Assembly (NCBI GenBank): GCA_965243385.1
Contig: CBDEUV010000002.1
Span: 4,898,001 to 4,962,000 of the forward strand
Source: JANSYA01 sp965243385
GTDB taxonomy: Bacteria > Spirochaetota > Leptospiria > Leptospirales > Leptonemataceae
DNA: 64,000 nt
Reading direction: 5' to 3'
Below the pieces are notes generated by a model that made no database searches, had not been told where the DNA came from, and saw nothing but the letters and a program-made list of their open reading frames with translations. This document shows, piece after piece, positions 17,135 to 26,198 of the stretch. How positions within the stretch are numbered: the first letter of the stretch is position 1; each line of letters begins with the position of its first letter. A program made the position numbers and the translations under genes.

Positions 17135-18436
17135 GTGAAAATCACCGAAAAGTATCTGCAGTTCTATTCGGCGGCTCAGTTGCGGGACTTTGCGGAACGT
17201 TATACGCCTCCGGAAGAGAAATTCGAATTCGCCTTCGCCGAACCCGTGAAATCGGGCGCGGGCGAGGTGTACATCCCCGCGGGGATGACGGTCAACGAAA
17301 CGCGTCTCGAAAACCTGGACAAATTCGACGCTCACAATGCGCAGTATCGTGTGCAGATCTCGGCCGATCTTTTGACGCTGATCTGTCAAATGCTCAAGCG
17401 GATCTTTTTGAACGAGCTGCAGGGCCGCCGCGCCGATTTCATGCAGATCCTGTTTTCCGACGTGCCGGGCTCTTCGTTTGCCGGCATCATTCAAAACGCG
17501 CTTTATAATCGGCTCAACAACGAGAAGCGTATGCTGACCCTCTGGCTCTTGAAAGTCTACGAACAGGATCGTAAGTCATTTTTGCATCACGCGCGCTTCG
17601 CAATGTACGGCCTCAGTGTGGCCTTCGTCATTCAGCGGCGGGGATCGTTTACACATCGTTATTGTTTTCAGGGCGGTCTGGTAGCCGACATCAACGGCGT
17701 GAACAGTCCGCTTTTAGAAGAGCCCATGTTCGATCTGCCGAACAACGTGAAGCTCGACTATGCGCTGCGCGCGGCGGACGCCGCCCAGAAGCTCGGCCTG
17801 GAAGTGACGGTCGTCGACGGATTGCGCAATCATCTGAACCCGCCGGATCGCGCGGAGGCGGAAGCGGCCGCGCCGACGCCCACGTCTTTTCTGGACGACG
17901 AAGACGATGATGAAGAAGAGGCCGCGGAAGAGGCGGCGGACGACGACGCCGGTTCGGACGGAGCCGATAGTCCTCAGACCGCCGGGGCTCAGAAAAAAGC
18001 GGGGCGGGCGGTGCAGTCGATTTTACAGATTACACGCTTTATCATGGACGCCGAAAAAAAGAAACTCGATCCGGAACTGCAGCTCAAGAATCTGATCGCC
18101 GGGCTCGCATACTACAGCGAGAAAGGCGCGCTCCCGCCGCATTACGTGAATCCTATTCTGCAGAAGTGTCGCTCGTACGGTCCGGTCATTCGCAAGATGA
18201 AGATTATCGCGCGACTGGAATCGAAATGTGTGAAGCAGGATCCCGAGGCCGCCTGGGCTTATCCCAAACCTGACGCCAGCCAGGTGCTCTGCCTGAAAGA
18301 TCGACAGGACTGTCCGAATTTCGTGCAGGGTCGGCCGCTTTCGATTGTATCGGAATACAGCGAAGCCTTCGTGGCCCGCCCCCTGGCCGTCGGTGAGTAC
18401 GCCAAATGTACTCTGGCCGCGCAACTGCCGGAATAG
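17135..18436 (+). CDS. Unknown protein with acidic central linker
   Basis: About 433 residues from a GTG at 17135 (AGG 7 nt upstream); GTG at 17108 and TTG at 17081 are alternatives. I do not recognise the family. The protein is soluble and mostly helical. It begins with KITEKYLQFYSAAQL and has a conserved-looking block with ISADLLTLICQMLKRIF. A very acidic stretch (about residues 255-280, mostly D and E) leads to a second helical part with RAVQSILQITRFIMD. Cysteines near the C-terminus (CLKDRQDCPNF) could bind a metal. It is divergent from ctaA. The low-complexity linker suggests two modules. Confidence 0.66.
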   Translation: MKITEKYLQFYSAAQLRDFAERYTPPEEKFEFAFAEPVKSGAGEVYIPAGMTVNETRLENLDKFDAHNAQYRVQISADLLTLICQMLKRIFLNELQGRRADFMQILFSDVPGSSFAGIIQNALYNRLNNEKRMLTLWLLKVYEQDRKSFLHHARFAMYGLSVAFVIQRRGSFTHRYCFQGGLVADINGVNSPLLEEPMFDLPNNVKLDYALRAADAAQKLGLEVTVVDGLRNHLNPPDRAEAEAAAPTPTSFLDDEDDDEEEAAEEAADDDAGSDGADSPQTAGAQKKAGRAVQSILQITRFIMDAEKKKLDPELQLKNLIAGLAYYSEKGALPPHYVNPILQKCRSYGPVIRKMKIIARLESKCVKQDPEAAWAYPKPDASQVLCLKDRQDCPNFVQGRPLSIVSEYSEAFVARPLAVGEYAKCTLAAQLPE

Positions 18437-18545
18437 TCGCGGGCCGTGCGAGCCGTACGAATACGTACAGAAATGTACAGAGCGCGCCCGCCGCGAATAT
18501 TTGGAATCGAGCTGACAGCATGGCCGCTTCGAGTAATCTGTCTGC

Positions 18546-19091
18546 ATGTCTGCTGGCCCGCTCGTTAAACATCTCATCAACCGATCTTTGCTGGACGAAA
18601 CCCTGGCGCGCGCCAGGGAGTCTGAGCGGCGTCGTACGAATTTCAATTTTCACGGCGACGACATGGAGGCCAATCCGCATCGCTTCTTAAACGTAATGCT
18701 GCGCGACACCTATATCACGCCGCATCGCCACCTGTCGCCGCCGAAAGCCGAAAGCTTTTTGATTCTGGAAGGCCGGGTCGCGTTTTTTACTTTCGAAGAC
18801 GACGGCCGCATCGCCGCATGCGATCTGCTCGGCGCGCCGCCGGAAGACGCCCCGGCCGATACGCCCGCAAATCTGGGCATCGATATTTCGCCGGGTTACT
18901 GGCATACCCTGGCGGTGCTCAGCGAATACGCCATCTGTTTCGAAGTCAAACCCGGCCCTTATCGACCGAGCGACGACAAAGAATTCGCGCCCTGGGCTCC
19001 GCACGAAGGCGTATCCACCGCCGCCGAAATTCGCGAATACCAGTCGCGGCTTCTGCAGCACGCGCACGGTCTCGCGCACCGCACCATATGA
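18546..19091 (+). CDS. WbuC-like cupin metalloprotein
   Basis: The protein has 181 residues. The WbuC-type cupin pattern is visible: N-terminal helix, then RFLNVMLRDTYITPHRHLSPPKAESFLILEGRVAFF with the HxH...E metal triad, a second motif with the His of SPGYWHTLAVLSEYAICFEVKPGPY, and a C-terminal FAPWAPHEG. WbuC genes usually lie in O-antigen clusters; here it is coupled to a VIT1-type iron/manganese transporter through a 4-base ATGA overlap. This suggests a role linked to metal handling, but the reaction is unknown. Confidence 0.75.
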   Translation: MSAGPLVKHLINRSLLDETLARARESERRRTNFNFHGDDMEANPHRFLNVMLRDTYITPHRHLSPPKAESFLILEGRVAFFTFEDDGRIAACDLLGAPPEDAPADTPANLGIDISPGYWHTLAVLSEYAICFEVKPGPYRPSDDKEFAPWAPHEGVSTAAEIREYQSRLLQHAHGLAHRTI

Positions 19092-19990
19092 AAGTCGCCG
19101 ACTTACGATTGATCCGGCGGCTCCAGAAAAACGAGATCACCGAATATCATATCTATTCGCGGCTGGCCGGGCTGGCGGGGGACGAAACGAACGCGGATAT
19201 TCTGCGGCGCATCGCCGCGGACGAGCGCCGACACTACGAAAACTGGCGATCGGTGACCGGCTTCGACCTGGGCCCGGCCCGACTGCGGGTGGCCTTCTTC
19301 GTGGTGCTGGCCCGGGTCCTGGGGCTTGCATTCGGCCTGCGCCTGATGGAGCGCGGCGAAAAGCTCGCCAACCAGGTTTACGCCAGGCTGGGCGATCGTT
19401 TCCCGGAGTTTCGCCACCGCATTCTCATGGACGAGCAGCGCCATGAGCAGGAGCTGATTGGACTGCTGAACGATATTCGCCTGAGCTACGCCGGTTCGAT
19501 TGTGCTGGGACTGAACGACGCGCTGGTCGAATTCACCGGAACCCTGGCCGGCCTGACCCTGGCCATTCCCAATACGCGCATGATCGGCGTGACCGGTATC
19601 GTCCTGGGCGTCGCGGCGAGTCTGTCTATGGCTTCGTCGGAATTTCTGTCGTCCCGCGAGAAAGCCCACGAACAGGCTCCCGCCGAATCCGGCGAAGACA
19701 ATCGCGTCTCGCCCATCAAGTCGGCTCTGTATACCGGCGCCTCGTATGCGATTACGGTTACGATTTTGACGACTCCGTACTTTCTGACGGACCGGCTGTA
19801 TGTCGCGCTCGCTATGATGCTCGGCGGTGCGATCATCGTGATCGCGCTGTACACGTTCTATATCTCGATCGCGCGCAACGTGCGCTTCTGGCCGCGCTTT
19901 CTGGAGATGCTTGCGATTTCGATGGGCGTCGCTTTGATCAGCTTCGGGGTGGGCTGGTTTCTGCGAGTTTTTCTGAACGTGGAGGTCTGA
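19088..19990 (+). CDS. Rubrerythrin-VIT1/CCC1 fusion transporter (MbfA-like)
   Basis: The protein has 300 residues. Residues 1-125 are a rubrerythrin-like four-helix diiron domain, with glutamate/histidine sets in KNEITEYHIY, DERRHYENW and DEQRHEQEL. The rest is a VIT1/CCC1 membrane domain of about five helices, beginning GLNDALVEFTGTLAGLTLAI and continuing SLSMASSEFLSSREKA. This domain order matches MbfA-type membrane ferritin-like proteins, which export iron or manganese from the cytoplasm and help withstand peroxide. The ATG overlaps the cupin stop by 4 bases, giving translational coupling. The substrate metal is inferred. Confidence 0.87.
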   Translation: MKVADLRLIRRLQKNEITEYHIYSRLAGLAGDETNADILRRIAADERRHYENWRSVTGFDLGPARLRVAFFVVLARVLGLAFGLRLMERGEKLANQVYARLGDRFPEFRHRILMDEQRHEQELIGLLNDIRLSYAGSIVLGLNDALVEFTGTLAGLTLAIPNTRMIGVTGIVLGVAASLSMASSEFLSSREKAHEQAPAESGEDNRVSPIKSALYTGASYAITVTILTTPYFLTDRLYVALAMMLGGAIIVIALYTFYISIARNVRFWPRFLEMLAISMGVALISFGVGWFLRVFLNVEV

Positions 19991-20020
19991 ACGCCGTCCC
20001 GGGCCCGCCCGTCGCAACGT

Positions 20021-20060
20021 ATGATATTTGTCATGCCCGCGCGCCGGTCCCGGTCATACC
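20021..20060 (+). promoter_or_regulatory. FNR-like operator and -10 element upstream of hemN
   Basis: An inverted repeat ATGAT-ATTT-GTCAT lies at 20021-20034. CATACC follows after exactly 20 nt at 20055-20060, and hemN starts at 20092. The operator centre is about 64 bp from the start codon. The TGAT-N4-xTCA core matches the FNR/FixK-type box. The same arrangement, with identical 20-nt spacing to CATACC, sits upstream of ccoN, as expected for class II activation. Binding is inferred. Confidence 0.55.
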
Positions 20061-20091
20061 GCGGGCGGTTTGCGCGCGGCATACTTCGCGC

Positions 20092-21513
20092 ATGTACGAC
20101 CAACTCATGCGCTACAGCCGTCCGGTTCCGCGCTACACGAGCTATCCCACGGCGCCCGTCTTTCATGAGGGCTTCGGGGCCGAAGAATACGCAAGGCTGC
20201 TCGCGCAGGCCGATCGCCAGGAACGCCCGCTTTCGTTGTACTATCATTTTCCCTTTTGTCGCAATATTTGTTATTTCTGCGCGTGCACGGTCATCTATAC
20301 CGCCAATAAGAAGCGCATGGCGCCTTATATGCGTCTGCTCGAACGCGAGATGGATCTGGTGATCGAAGCCATGTGCGCTTCCGGTCATGCCGCGCTGGAC
20401 GCGGACGGCCGCCTGCTCGGGCGCGAAGTCCAGCAGTTGCACTACGGCGGCGGAACGCCTGGTTTCGCCAGTCCGGACGAAATCCGCGGCTTTCACCGGG
20501 CGATTGAGCGTCGCTTTCGCTTCGCCGAAGACGCGGAACTGAGCGTCGAGCTTGATCCGCGCGAAACCACCGACGAACATATCGCGGCTTATACGGAATG
20601 CGGTTTCAATCGGGCTTCGCTGGGCATCCAGGATCTCGATCCGGCCGTGCAGCGCGCGGTGAACCGTATACAACCCTTCGACGATATTCGCGTATTGCTC
20701 GCCAAATTGCGCGACCGCGGTTTTCGCGGCATCAATCTGGATTTAATCTACGGCCTGCCGCACCAGACTGCGGAGGGTTTCGCCCGGACCATCGACGCGG
20801 TCCTGGAATTGCAACCGGATCGCCTGAGTTTGTTTCAATTCGCTTATTTGCCGCAGCTCAAACAGCACCAGCAACGCATCGACCAGGCGCAGTTGCCGGA
20901 CGTGCGCACGCGATTGGAAATCCTCTCGAATTCGATCGATACGCTGACCCGGGCGGGCTATGTGTACATCGGCATGGACCACTTCGCGCGACCGGACGAC
21001 GCCATGCCCATCGCGGCTCGCAGCGGCCGGCTCGAACGCAATTTTCAGGGATACACCGTGCCGCCGCGCATCGAAAGCGAATCCGGCTCCGACTGCGATC
21101 TTCTGGCTTTCGGCGTATCGGCGATCGGCGACCTGCGCAACGCCTACGTGCAAAACAAACGCCATCTGAAAAGCTACGAGGCGGACGTGCTCTCCGGCCG
21201 GCTGCCCGTGGATCGCGGGCTGGTCTTAAGCGAAGACGATCACACCCGCCGGCGGATCATTATGCGATTGATCTGTCAGTTTGAACTGCCCTTCGATCGC
21301 GAGTTTCGCTCGCGCTACGCGGCGGAGTTCGATGCGCTGAGCGGCTTTCACGCCGAAGGGCTGGTGGAGATTGAGGAGCCGTCGGGCGACCAGGCGGGCG
21401 TTCTGCGCGTGACCGAAGCCGGCAAATTCGTGATTCGCAATATCTGCCAGGTCTTCGACGCGTATACGAACGAACTGGCCGCGCGCGGGCAGCAGTTCAG
21501 CAAGAGCGTTTAA
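20092..21513 (+). CDS. hemN: Oxygen-independent coproporphyrinogen III dehydrogenase
   Basis: The protein has 473 residues and is a radical-SAM enzyme. The cluster motif FPFCRNICYFCAC supplies cysteines 56, 60 and 63, plus C65 typical of HemN. The N-terminal MRYSRPVPRYTSYPTAP region and QLHYGGGTP are also HemN-specific, and the C-terminal HemN domain is present. It decarboxylates coproporphyrinogen III to protoporphyrinogen IX without oxygen, feeding heme to the cytochromes encoded nearby. An FNR-like box about 64 bp upstream suggests induction under low oxygen. It has its own promoter, 101 nt after the preceding transporter gene. Confidence 0.95.
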   Translation: MYDQLMRYSRPVPRYTSYPTAPVFHEGFGAEEYARLLAQADRQERPLSLYYHFPFCRNICYFCACTVIYTANKKRMAPYMRLLEREMDLVIEAMCASGHAALDADGRLLGREVQQLHYGGGTPGFASPDEIRGFHRAIERRFRFAEDAELSVELDPRETTDEHIAAYTECGFNRASLGIQDLDPAVQRAVNRIQPFDDIRVLLAKLRDRGFRGINLDLIYGLPHQTAEGFARTIDAVLELQPDRLSLFQFAYLPQLKQHQQRIDQAQLPDVRTRLEILSNSIDTLTRAGYVYIGMDHFARPDDAMPIAARSGRLERNFQGYTVPPRIESESGSDCDLLAFGVSAIGDLRNAYVQNKRHLKSYEADVLSGRLPVDRGLVLSEDDHTRRRIIMRLICQFELPFDREFRSRYAAEFDALSGFHAEGLVEIEEPSGDQAGVLRVTEAGKFVIRNICQVFDAYTNELAARGQQFSKSV

Positions 21514-21517
21514 TCGT

Positions 21518-21952
21518 TTATTCCGGGTTTACCGGGCGGTCAGCCAGAGCCGCGATTTCGATAAACCATGCCGGGAAATCGGCGTAGCGTTTGAGCGGCG
21601 GCTCGTCGTTCAGCAACACATAGACGGGCGGATTGTCGGGCCCGGAGAGCTCCAGGTCGCTCTTGCGAAAGGCGAAGCGGTCCTCGTTCCAGCGGGCGAA
21701 GGCGACATACTCTTCGCCCGGACTGCCAGCCGACGCCACGCTCATCAGAGCCGGTTCCATAAAATAGAAATTCGCGATGTCGTAGGCGCCGCCGGTCAGG
21801 ATGCGCGCGAAGCTTTTCGGAAAACGAACGGCGAGTTCGCTTTCCCATTTCTGAATGCTCGCATCGCTGAATTCGGCGCCTCCGCGGTCGATGCGGCCGT
21901 GCTCCGCGAGCTTCGCCAGCGTGCTTTCCAGGGTCGGGTTTGTATCGTTCAT
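21518..21952 (-). CDS. SMI1/KNR4 (SUKH)-like protein
   Basis: The protein has 144 residues. The pattern of an early helix, then IQKWESELAVRFPKSFARIL, ANFYFMEPALMSV and later FAFRKSDLELSG, PPVYVLLNDEPPLKRYADFPAWF resembles the SUKH/SMI1-KNR4 fold. Such proteins are often immunity factors against toxins, but also stand-alone housekeeping proteins; no toxin gene is adjacent. It lies 4 nt after the convergent hemN stop. The assignment is by pattern and tentative. Confidence 0.58.
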   Translation of the reverse strand: MNDTNPTLESTLAKLAEHGRIDRGGAEFSDASIQKWESELAVRFPKSFARILTGGAYDIANFYFMEPALMSVASAGSPGEEYVAFARWNEDRFAFRKSDLELSGPDNPPVYVLLNDEPPLKRYADFPAWFIEIAALADRPVNPE

Positions 21953-22001
21953 AAAAAATTACTCCGTTGGATCAGCGTCGTTCGCCTGCATACCACAAGC
22001 C

Positions 22002-22841
22002 CTAAAGAAACAAAGACTCGGGCGTATGGCAAACGGGATCGCCGCCCTCCTGATTCGGGCCGCCGGTCGGCGGGCCGATGGTCTGGCGCATACCCAGCAG
22101 CGTAATGCCGGCGATCAAAAGCGCCGCGCCCGCGAAGCGCCGGATATTGAGCGAAGCGAATCCTCCGAGACGCCGGCCGGACCAGGCGATCAGCGCGGCG
22201 CCGGGCAGAGTACCGAGCACGAAGCCGCCGGACAAGAGCGCGCCGGAAAGCGCGCCCCCGGAGCCCGCCGCCAGAATCCACAGGGGAATCAGCGGCCCGC
22301 AGGGCAAGAGCGCGCTCAGCGTCCCGGCCGTAAGCGACAGACGCATGGATCGCGGGCGGACGGTTTGTTGCGCTGTTGGTGACGACGATGAGCCGTCGTG
22401 ATGAGTCGCGGTCGACGCTTCGGATTGCTCGCCCGCCGGAGGCTCAGCGCCCGTCGCGTTCTTTTGCAGCGCGCCCATGCGGGCTACGAGCCAGCGGTTG
22501 AGTTTAGCCGACACATCCGGAAAAAAACGGGCGCGGGTTTGCGCCGGGATCAGCTGATAGACGCCGTACAGGACGAAGGTCGCCGCCACGAAATAGAGCG
22601 AGAGATGCTGCACGGCGAGAAACTCACCGGCCAGATTCATCGACGCGCCGAAGAATCCGGCCAGCGCGCCCAGCGTTGTATAGCCGACCACGCGCCCGAT
22701 CTGATAGCCGGGTCCGCCTTCGCCGAAGAGGATGAATAGCGGCCCGCACATCACCGCGCAGTGCGGCGTGGTGGTCAGTCCGGCGATAAAGCTGCCGAGC
22801 GGCAGCCACAGGAGCACGCTCTGTAAATCGAAAAAACTCAT
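22002..22841 (-). CDS. TauE/SafE-like membrane protein of cbb3 oxidase loci (COG2836)
   Basis: The protein has 279 residues with about six hydrophobic helices in two halves, separated by a Ser/Thr/Ala-rich hydrophilic loop (about 130-165). The N-terminal LTTPHCAVMCGPLF and the later LSALLPCGPLIPLWI carry the paired 'C-G-P' signatures of the SafE-like family found with cbb3 oxidase maturation genes, where it is thought to act in copper handling. It is last in the minus-strand ccoI-ccoS operon, 8 nt after ccoS. The molecular activity is inferred from context. Confidence 0.8.
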   Translation of the reverse strand: MSFFDLQSVLLWLPLGSFIAGLTTTPHCAVMCGPLFILFGEGGPGYQIGRVVGYTTLGALAGFFGASMNLAGEFLAVQHLSLYFVAATFVLYGVYQLIPAQTRARFFPDVSAKLNRWLVARMGALQKNATGAEPPAGEQSEASTATHHDGSSSSPTAQQTVRPRSMRLSLTAGTLSALLPCGPLIPLWILAAGSGGALSGALLSGGFVLGTLPGAALIAWSGRRLGGFASLNIRRFAGAALLIAGITLLGMRQTIGPPTGGPNQEGGDPVCHTPESLFL

Positions 22842-22848
22842 GCGGGCT

Positions 22849-23031
22849 TCACTGTCCGGAGCGGTTTTCGTTTTGCTGATCGGAAGCTTTCTCTTCGGCG
22901 TCGAAGAGCATGCGTCGCGCGGGGGATTCGATATCGTCGAATTGTTCGCCGCGATAGGCCCAGAAGAAGATGCCCAGAAACAGCAAGCCGACTCCGGTCG
23001 CCAGAAAAAGCAGTACGCCGATAATTTCCAT
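22849..23031 (-). CDS. ccoS: Cbb3 oxidase maturation protein CcoS
   Basis: The protein has 60 residues: one N-terminal membrane helix (MEIIGVLLFLATGVGLLFLGIFFWA), then the typical GEQFDDIESPARRMLFD motif of CcoS/FixS. It is needed for assembly of active cbb3 oxidase, probably cofactor insertion into subunit I. A strong GGGAGGGA Shine-Dalgarno lies inside the end of ccoI, whose stop is only 3 nt upstream of the ATG. The coupling and length are as expected. Confidence 0.92.
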   Translation of the reverse strand: MEIIGVLLFLATGVGLLFLGIFFWAYRGEQFDDIESPARRMLFDAEEKASDQQNENRSGQ

Positions 23032-23033
23032 AT

Positions 23034-26000
23034 TCAGTTCCCTCCCGGGACTTTGATTTGATTTTTTGGGCCGACGCGAAAGCTCAGTCGAAAGAGCGCC
23101 GAAGATCCGATGACCGTCAGCGAGCTGAGCGCCATAAACAGCGCGCACCAGATCGGTAAGAGCAAGCCCATCGCCGCCAGCGGAATCATCACCGCGTTGT
23201 AAAGTAGAGAGAATCCAAGATTCGCCCGCATGACTCGCCGCGCCGCCCCGGCGATGCGGACCGCCGATTGCAGCTCCGACAGCCGGTTGTTCAACAATAC
23301 GATGCCGGCCTGTTCGAGCGACAGGGGCGCGCTGAGCGCGTGCACAATCGATAGATCCGCGGCCGCGAGCGCCGGCGCATCGTTAAATCCGTCGCCGACC
23401 ATGGCAACCCGACCGGGCGCCTGACGAATCAGCGCCGTTTTCTCCGCGGGCAATAGATTCGCGTACACGTTCTCAGGGGCGACGCCCACCTCGCGGGCCA
23501 GGCGCAAAGCCGGTTGTTCCTGGTCGCCGGTTAGAATCGAAAGGCTGCAATTGCGGGCACGCAAAAAGTCCAGGGTGGCGCGGGCGTCCGACCGGGCGGA
23601 GTCGCTGAGCGCGAATACGGCCAGCAGGCGATTCTCGCGCGTGAGTCCGACCAGAGTGGAGTTCTCTGTTGAATTCTCACTCGAGGCGCCCAGTTCGCGC
23701 TCCAGACTTTCGCGTTCCGCGCTTAGCCCCAGGAAGGCCAGCGAACCGAGACGGGTATCGGTATGCGCATCGTAGAGTCCCCGGCCGGCGACGTTCTGCA
23801 CGCGTTCGGCCGGATCGGCCGCGGCCCGGAGGAGCCGCGCGGATTCGTGGAACTCCGGGCGAGCGTCGTCGGCATCCGGGCGATCAGGCGATCCGGCGAG
23901 ATTCGCCTGCGCCGTGCGGGCGAATTCGAGCAGGGCCAGGCCGATGGGATGCATGGTGCCGCTTTCCAGGGTGCGTATCATTTCGAGGATTTCGGAGGGA
24001 TCCGTAGAACGGTCGTCCGCCGTATAGAAACGACTGGCGATGACCCGGGGCCGCCCGCCGGTCAGAGTACCGGTTTTATCAAATCGAAAATCGCGAATGG
24101 TATCGAGTTCTTCGAGTACGCGTCCGTCGCGAAACAGAACGCCTTCGCGCAGTCCCATAAAAAGAGCCGCCCCGGCCGCTGTCGGAACCGACAGGGCCAG
24201 GGCGCAGGGACAACTTACAATCAACACCGATACCGCCGCCAGCAGGGCCGTTTCCAGACCCGCGCCGGCGATACCATAGAAGTACGTGAATGAACCCGCC
24301 GCGATGGCGAGCACGCCGAAACCGAACCACGGCACAAGCCGGCCGGTAGAACGTTCGATGCGTGATTGGCGACGACCGCCCGTGCCGGCCGTCATATTTG
24401 CAAGAATTCCGAGCGAGCTTTCCCGGGGCGGGGCGGTCACGCGCAGGACGCCCATCAGCCGATTCTCAGGCACGCTTTCTTCGCTCGCTTCGGCGCTTGC
24501 AGCTTGCATCGAATGCGAAGCATCGCCTGCTAACAGCAGGCGCGAACCGGCCAGTACGCGATCGCCGGGCCGGCGCAGAACCGGCCGGGCTTCGCCCGTC
24601 AGCACCGATTCGTCCAGTTCGCAGGCGGCCGGACCGAGCAGTACGCCGTCGGCGGGCACGCTTTCGCCGACCCGCAAGAGCACGCGGTCGCCGGTTTGTA
24701 GTTCGCTGACCGGAATCAGTTCGTCGTCGCGTTCTGCGTTGCTGTTCAGGTGGCGCGCGTCGATAGCAGCATCGACCGCGGCGCTCGACTTAAGGCGAAA
24801 ACAAAAATCCGGCAACGGTCGCAGCAGGCTTTCCATGCGTTCCCGCTGGCGCAGTCGCGCGCGCCATTCCAGATAGCGGCCGACCAGCAGTAGAAAGACG
24901 ATCATCGCCACGCTGTCGAAATAGACCTCGGCCGTGGGCAATCCCGGAGCCAGAGCGCCGAGCTCTTCCAGAGTCTGGCCGGGCGCGAAGAGCAGCGGCC
25001 AGAGAAAGACGAACACAGAATAGAAGTACGCGGCCGAGATGCCCGAGCTGATCAGCACGTCCATGCCCACCGCTCCGGTGCGAAAGAAACCGCGCCAGCC
25101 GCGATGAAAGACCTGCGCCGTATATAAAAAGACGGGGGTCGTCAGCACGAATTGCATCCATTCGAAGAGGCGTTTGTATTCGACCGGCAGACTGCCGTCG
25201 AAATAGCCGCTCCACAGGGCGATGCTGAGCATCATCGTATTGCCGGCCGCGAAACCGGAGAGGACCAGCTTCCATAAAAGGCTCCGGCCTTCGTCGCGCA
25301 GCGCTTCGGTTTTGCCGCCGGGTTTCAGCGGCACGCCGTCGTAGCCGACCAGCCGCAGCTGGCGGATGGCCCGTGAAATAAAGCCCGGCGTGCGTTTCGC
25401 GGCGTCGCCGGTCCAGCTTGCATTCGCCGGCGAAACGGGCCGGGTGTCGTCCGGGGAACGGGGCGCGCGAATATCAACGCGCGCGCGACCGGTCTCGTAG
25501 TCCACGACTGCTCGCTCCACTTCCGGCAGGCGTTCCAGACTGCGTTCGCAGACCGTGATGCAGGACTGGCAGTGGATCCCCCGCACGTCCAGCTCCAGGC
25601 GTAGAATCTGCATTTCGCCGTCGTCGCCGCGTTCGGACCGGGACCCGTTCTCTCGAGATCCCTCGCCGCGCGGGCTCAGGTATTCGCGTGCGATCTCCGG
25701 CAGGTCGAAGGCTAAAAGCTCCGGGTCAGCGTCCTGGTCGGCGCGGCCGGCGGCGTGGACGAAGTCCGGGAGTTCGCGACCCTGCAGAATATGCCAGGCG
25801 GCCACGCAGCCGGTGCAGCAAAATATTAAATTATCGTTAGTGACACTCCCGTCCGCGGCCGCCTGCGACGGCGTCGAATCGGCCGCGCCATCGAAATGCG
25901 GGGGCAGGGGCACGCGGACCGTCTGCGTACACAGCTCGCCGCAGTGATGACAGCGCGGACTCAGGGCGGCCGCCGGCGTCGTGGGGCGCTGATTCCCCGG

Positions 26001-26093
26001 GCGCTCAGCGGGCGAGCTACGTCCCGGCTTTTTGTCCAACTGACTTACGACAAATGGCTCGTTTTGCCCTGTTTTTACGGGATTTCTGAACAC
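23034..26093 (-). CDS. ccoI: Copper-transporting P1B-type ATPase CcoI/FixI
   Basis: About 1019 residues from a GTG; the true start may be somewhat downstream. The CcoI-specific N-terminus has CHHCGELC (48-55) and FCCTGCVAAWHIL (about 92). An HMA domain with GIHCQSC (about 180), membrane helices, the CPC permeation motif (SCPCALALSVP), the phosphorylation site DKTGTLTGG and the hinge GDGFNDAPAL follow. It delivers copper for the binuclear centre of cbb3 oxidase. It is longer than usual (about 800) because of several Glu/Arg-rich loops. It is divergent from ccoNOQP, with 105 bp between starts. Confidence 0.92.
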   Translation of the reverse strand: MFRNPVKTGQNEPFVVSQLDKKPGRSSPAERPGNQRPTTPAAALSPRCHHCGELCTQTVRVPLPPHFDGAADSTPSQAAADGSVTNDNLIFCCTGCVAAWHILQGRELPDFVHAAGRADQDADPELLAFDLPEIAREYLSPRGEGSRENGSRSERGDDGEMQILRLELDVRGIHCQSCITVCERSLERLPEVERAVVDYETGRARVDIRAPRSPDDTRPVSPANASWTGDAAKRTPGFISRAIRQLRLVGYDGVPLKPGGKTEALRDEGRSLLWKLVLSGFAAGNTMMLSIALWSGYFDGSLPVEYKRLFEWMQFVLTTPVFLYTAQVFHRGWRGFFRTGAVGMDVLISSGISAAYFYSVFVFLWPLLFAPGQTLEELGALAPGLPTAEVYFDSVAMIVFLLLVGRYLEWRARLRQRERMESLLRPLPDFCFRLKSSAAVDAAIDARHLNSNAERDDELIPVSELQTGDRVLLRVGESVPADGVLLGPAACELDESVLTGEARPVLRRPGDRVLAGSRLLLAGDASHSMQAASAEASEESVPENRLMGVLRVTAPPRESSLGILANMTAGTGGRRQSRIERSTGRLVPWFGFGVLAIAAGSFTYFYGIAGAGLETALLAAVSVLIVSCPCALALSVPTAAGAALFMGLREGVLFRDGRVLEELDTIRDFRFDKTGTLTGGRPRVIASRFYTADDRSTDPSEILEMIRTLESGTMHPIGLALLEFARTAQANLAGSPDRPDADDARPEFHESARLLRAAADPAERVQNVAGRGLYDAHTDTRLGSLAFLGLSAERESLERELGASSENSTENSTLVGLTRENRLLAVFALSDSARSDARATLDFLRARNCSLSILTGDQEQPALRLAREVGVAPENVYANLLPAEKTALIRQAPGRVAMVGDGFNDAPALAAADLSIVHALSAPLSLEQAGIVLLNNRLSELQSAVRIAGAARRVMRANLGFSLLYNAVMIPLAAMGLLLPIWCALFMALSSLTVIGSSALFRLSFRVGPKNQIKVPGGN

Positions 26094-26126
26094 GCTGGCA
26101 TTGTTACACTTTTGGTCGCTTTATAT

Positions 26127-26166
26127 ATGATTTTATTCATGCGGGGCTGGTGACGATTTTCATACC
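26127..26166 (+). promoter_or_regulatory. FNR-like operator and -10 element upstream of ccoN
   Basis: An inverted repeat ATGAT-TTTA-TTCAT lies at 26127-26140. CATACC follows after exactly 20 nt at 26161-26166, and ccoN starts at 26199. The spacing and both elements match those before hemN. The operator sits in the 105-bp divergent region, so it could also influence ccoI. The factor is probably the FNR-like protein at 33969-34703; this is inference. Confidence 0.55.
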
Positions 26167-26198
26167 AGTCTTCACGAATTCGGGCCAGTGTCCTGGCC

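Noticed and set aside
21518..21952. SUKH-like protein as immunity gene of a toxin system
   Set aside because: No polymorphic toxin, secretion cassette or further immunity genes are adjacent, so a toxin-immunity role is not supported.
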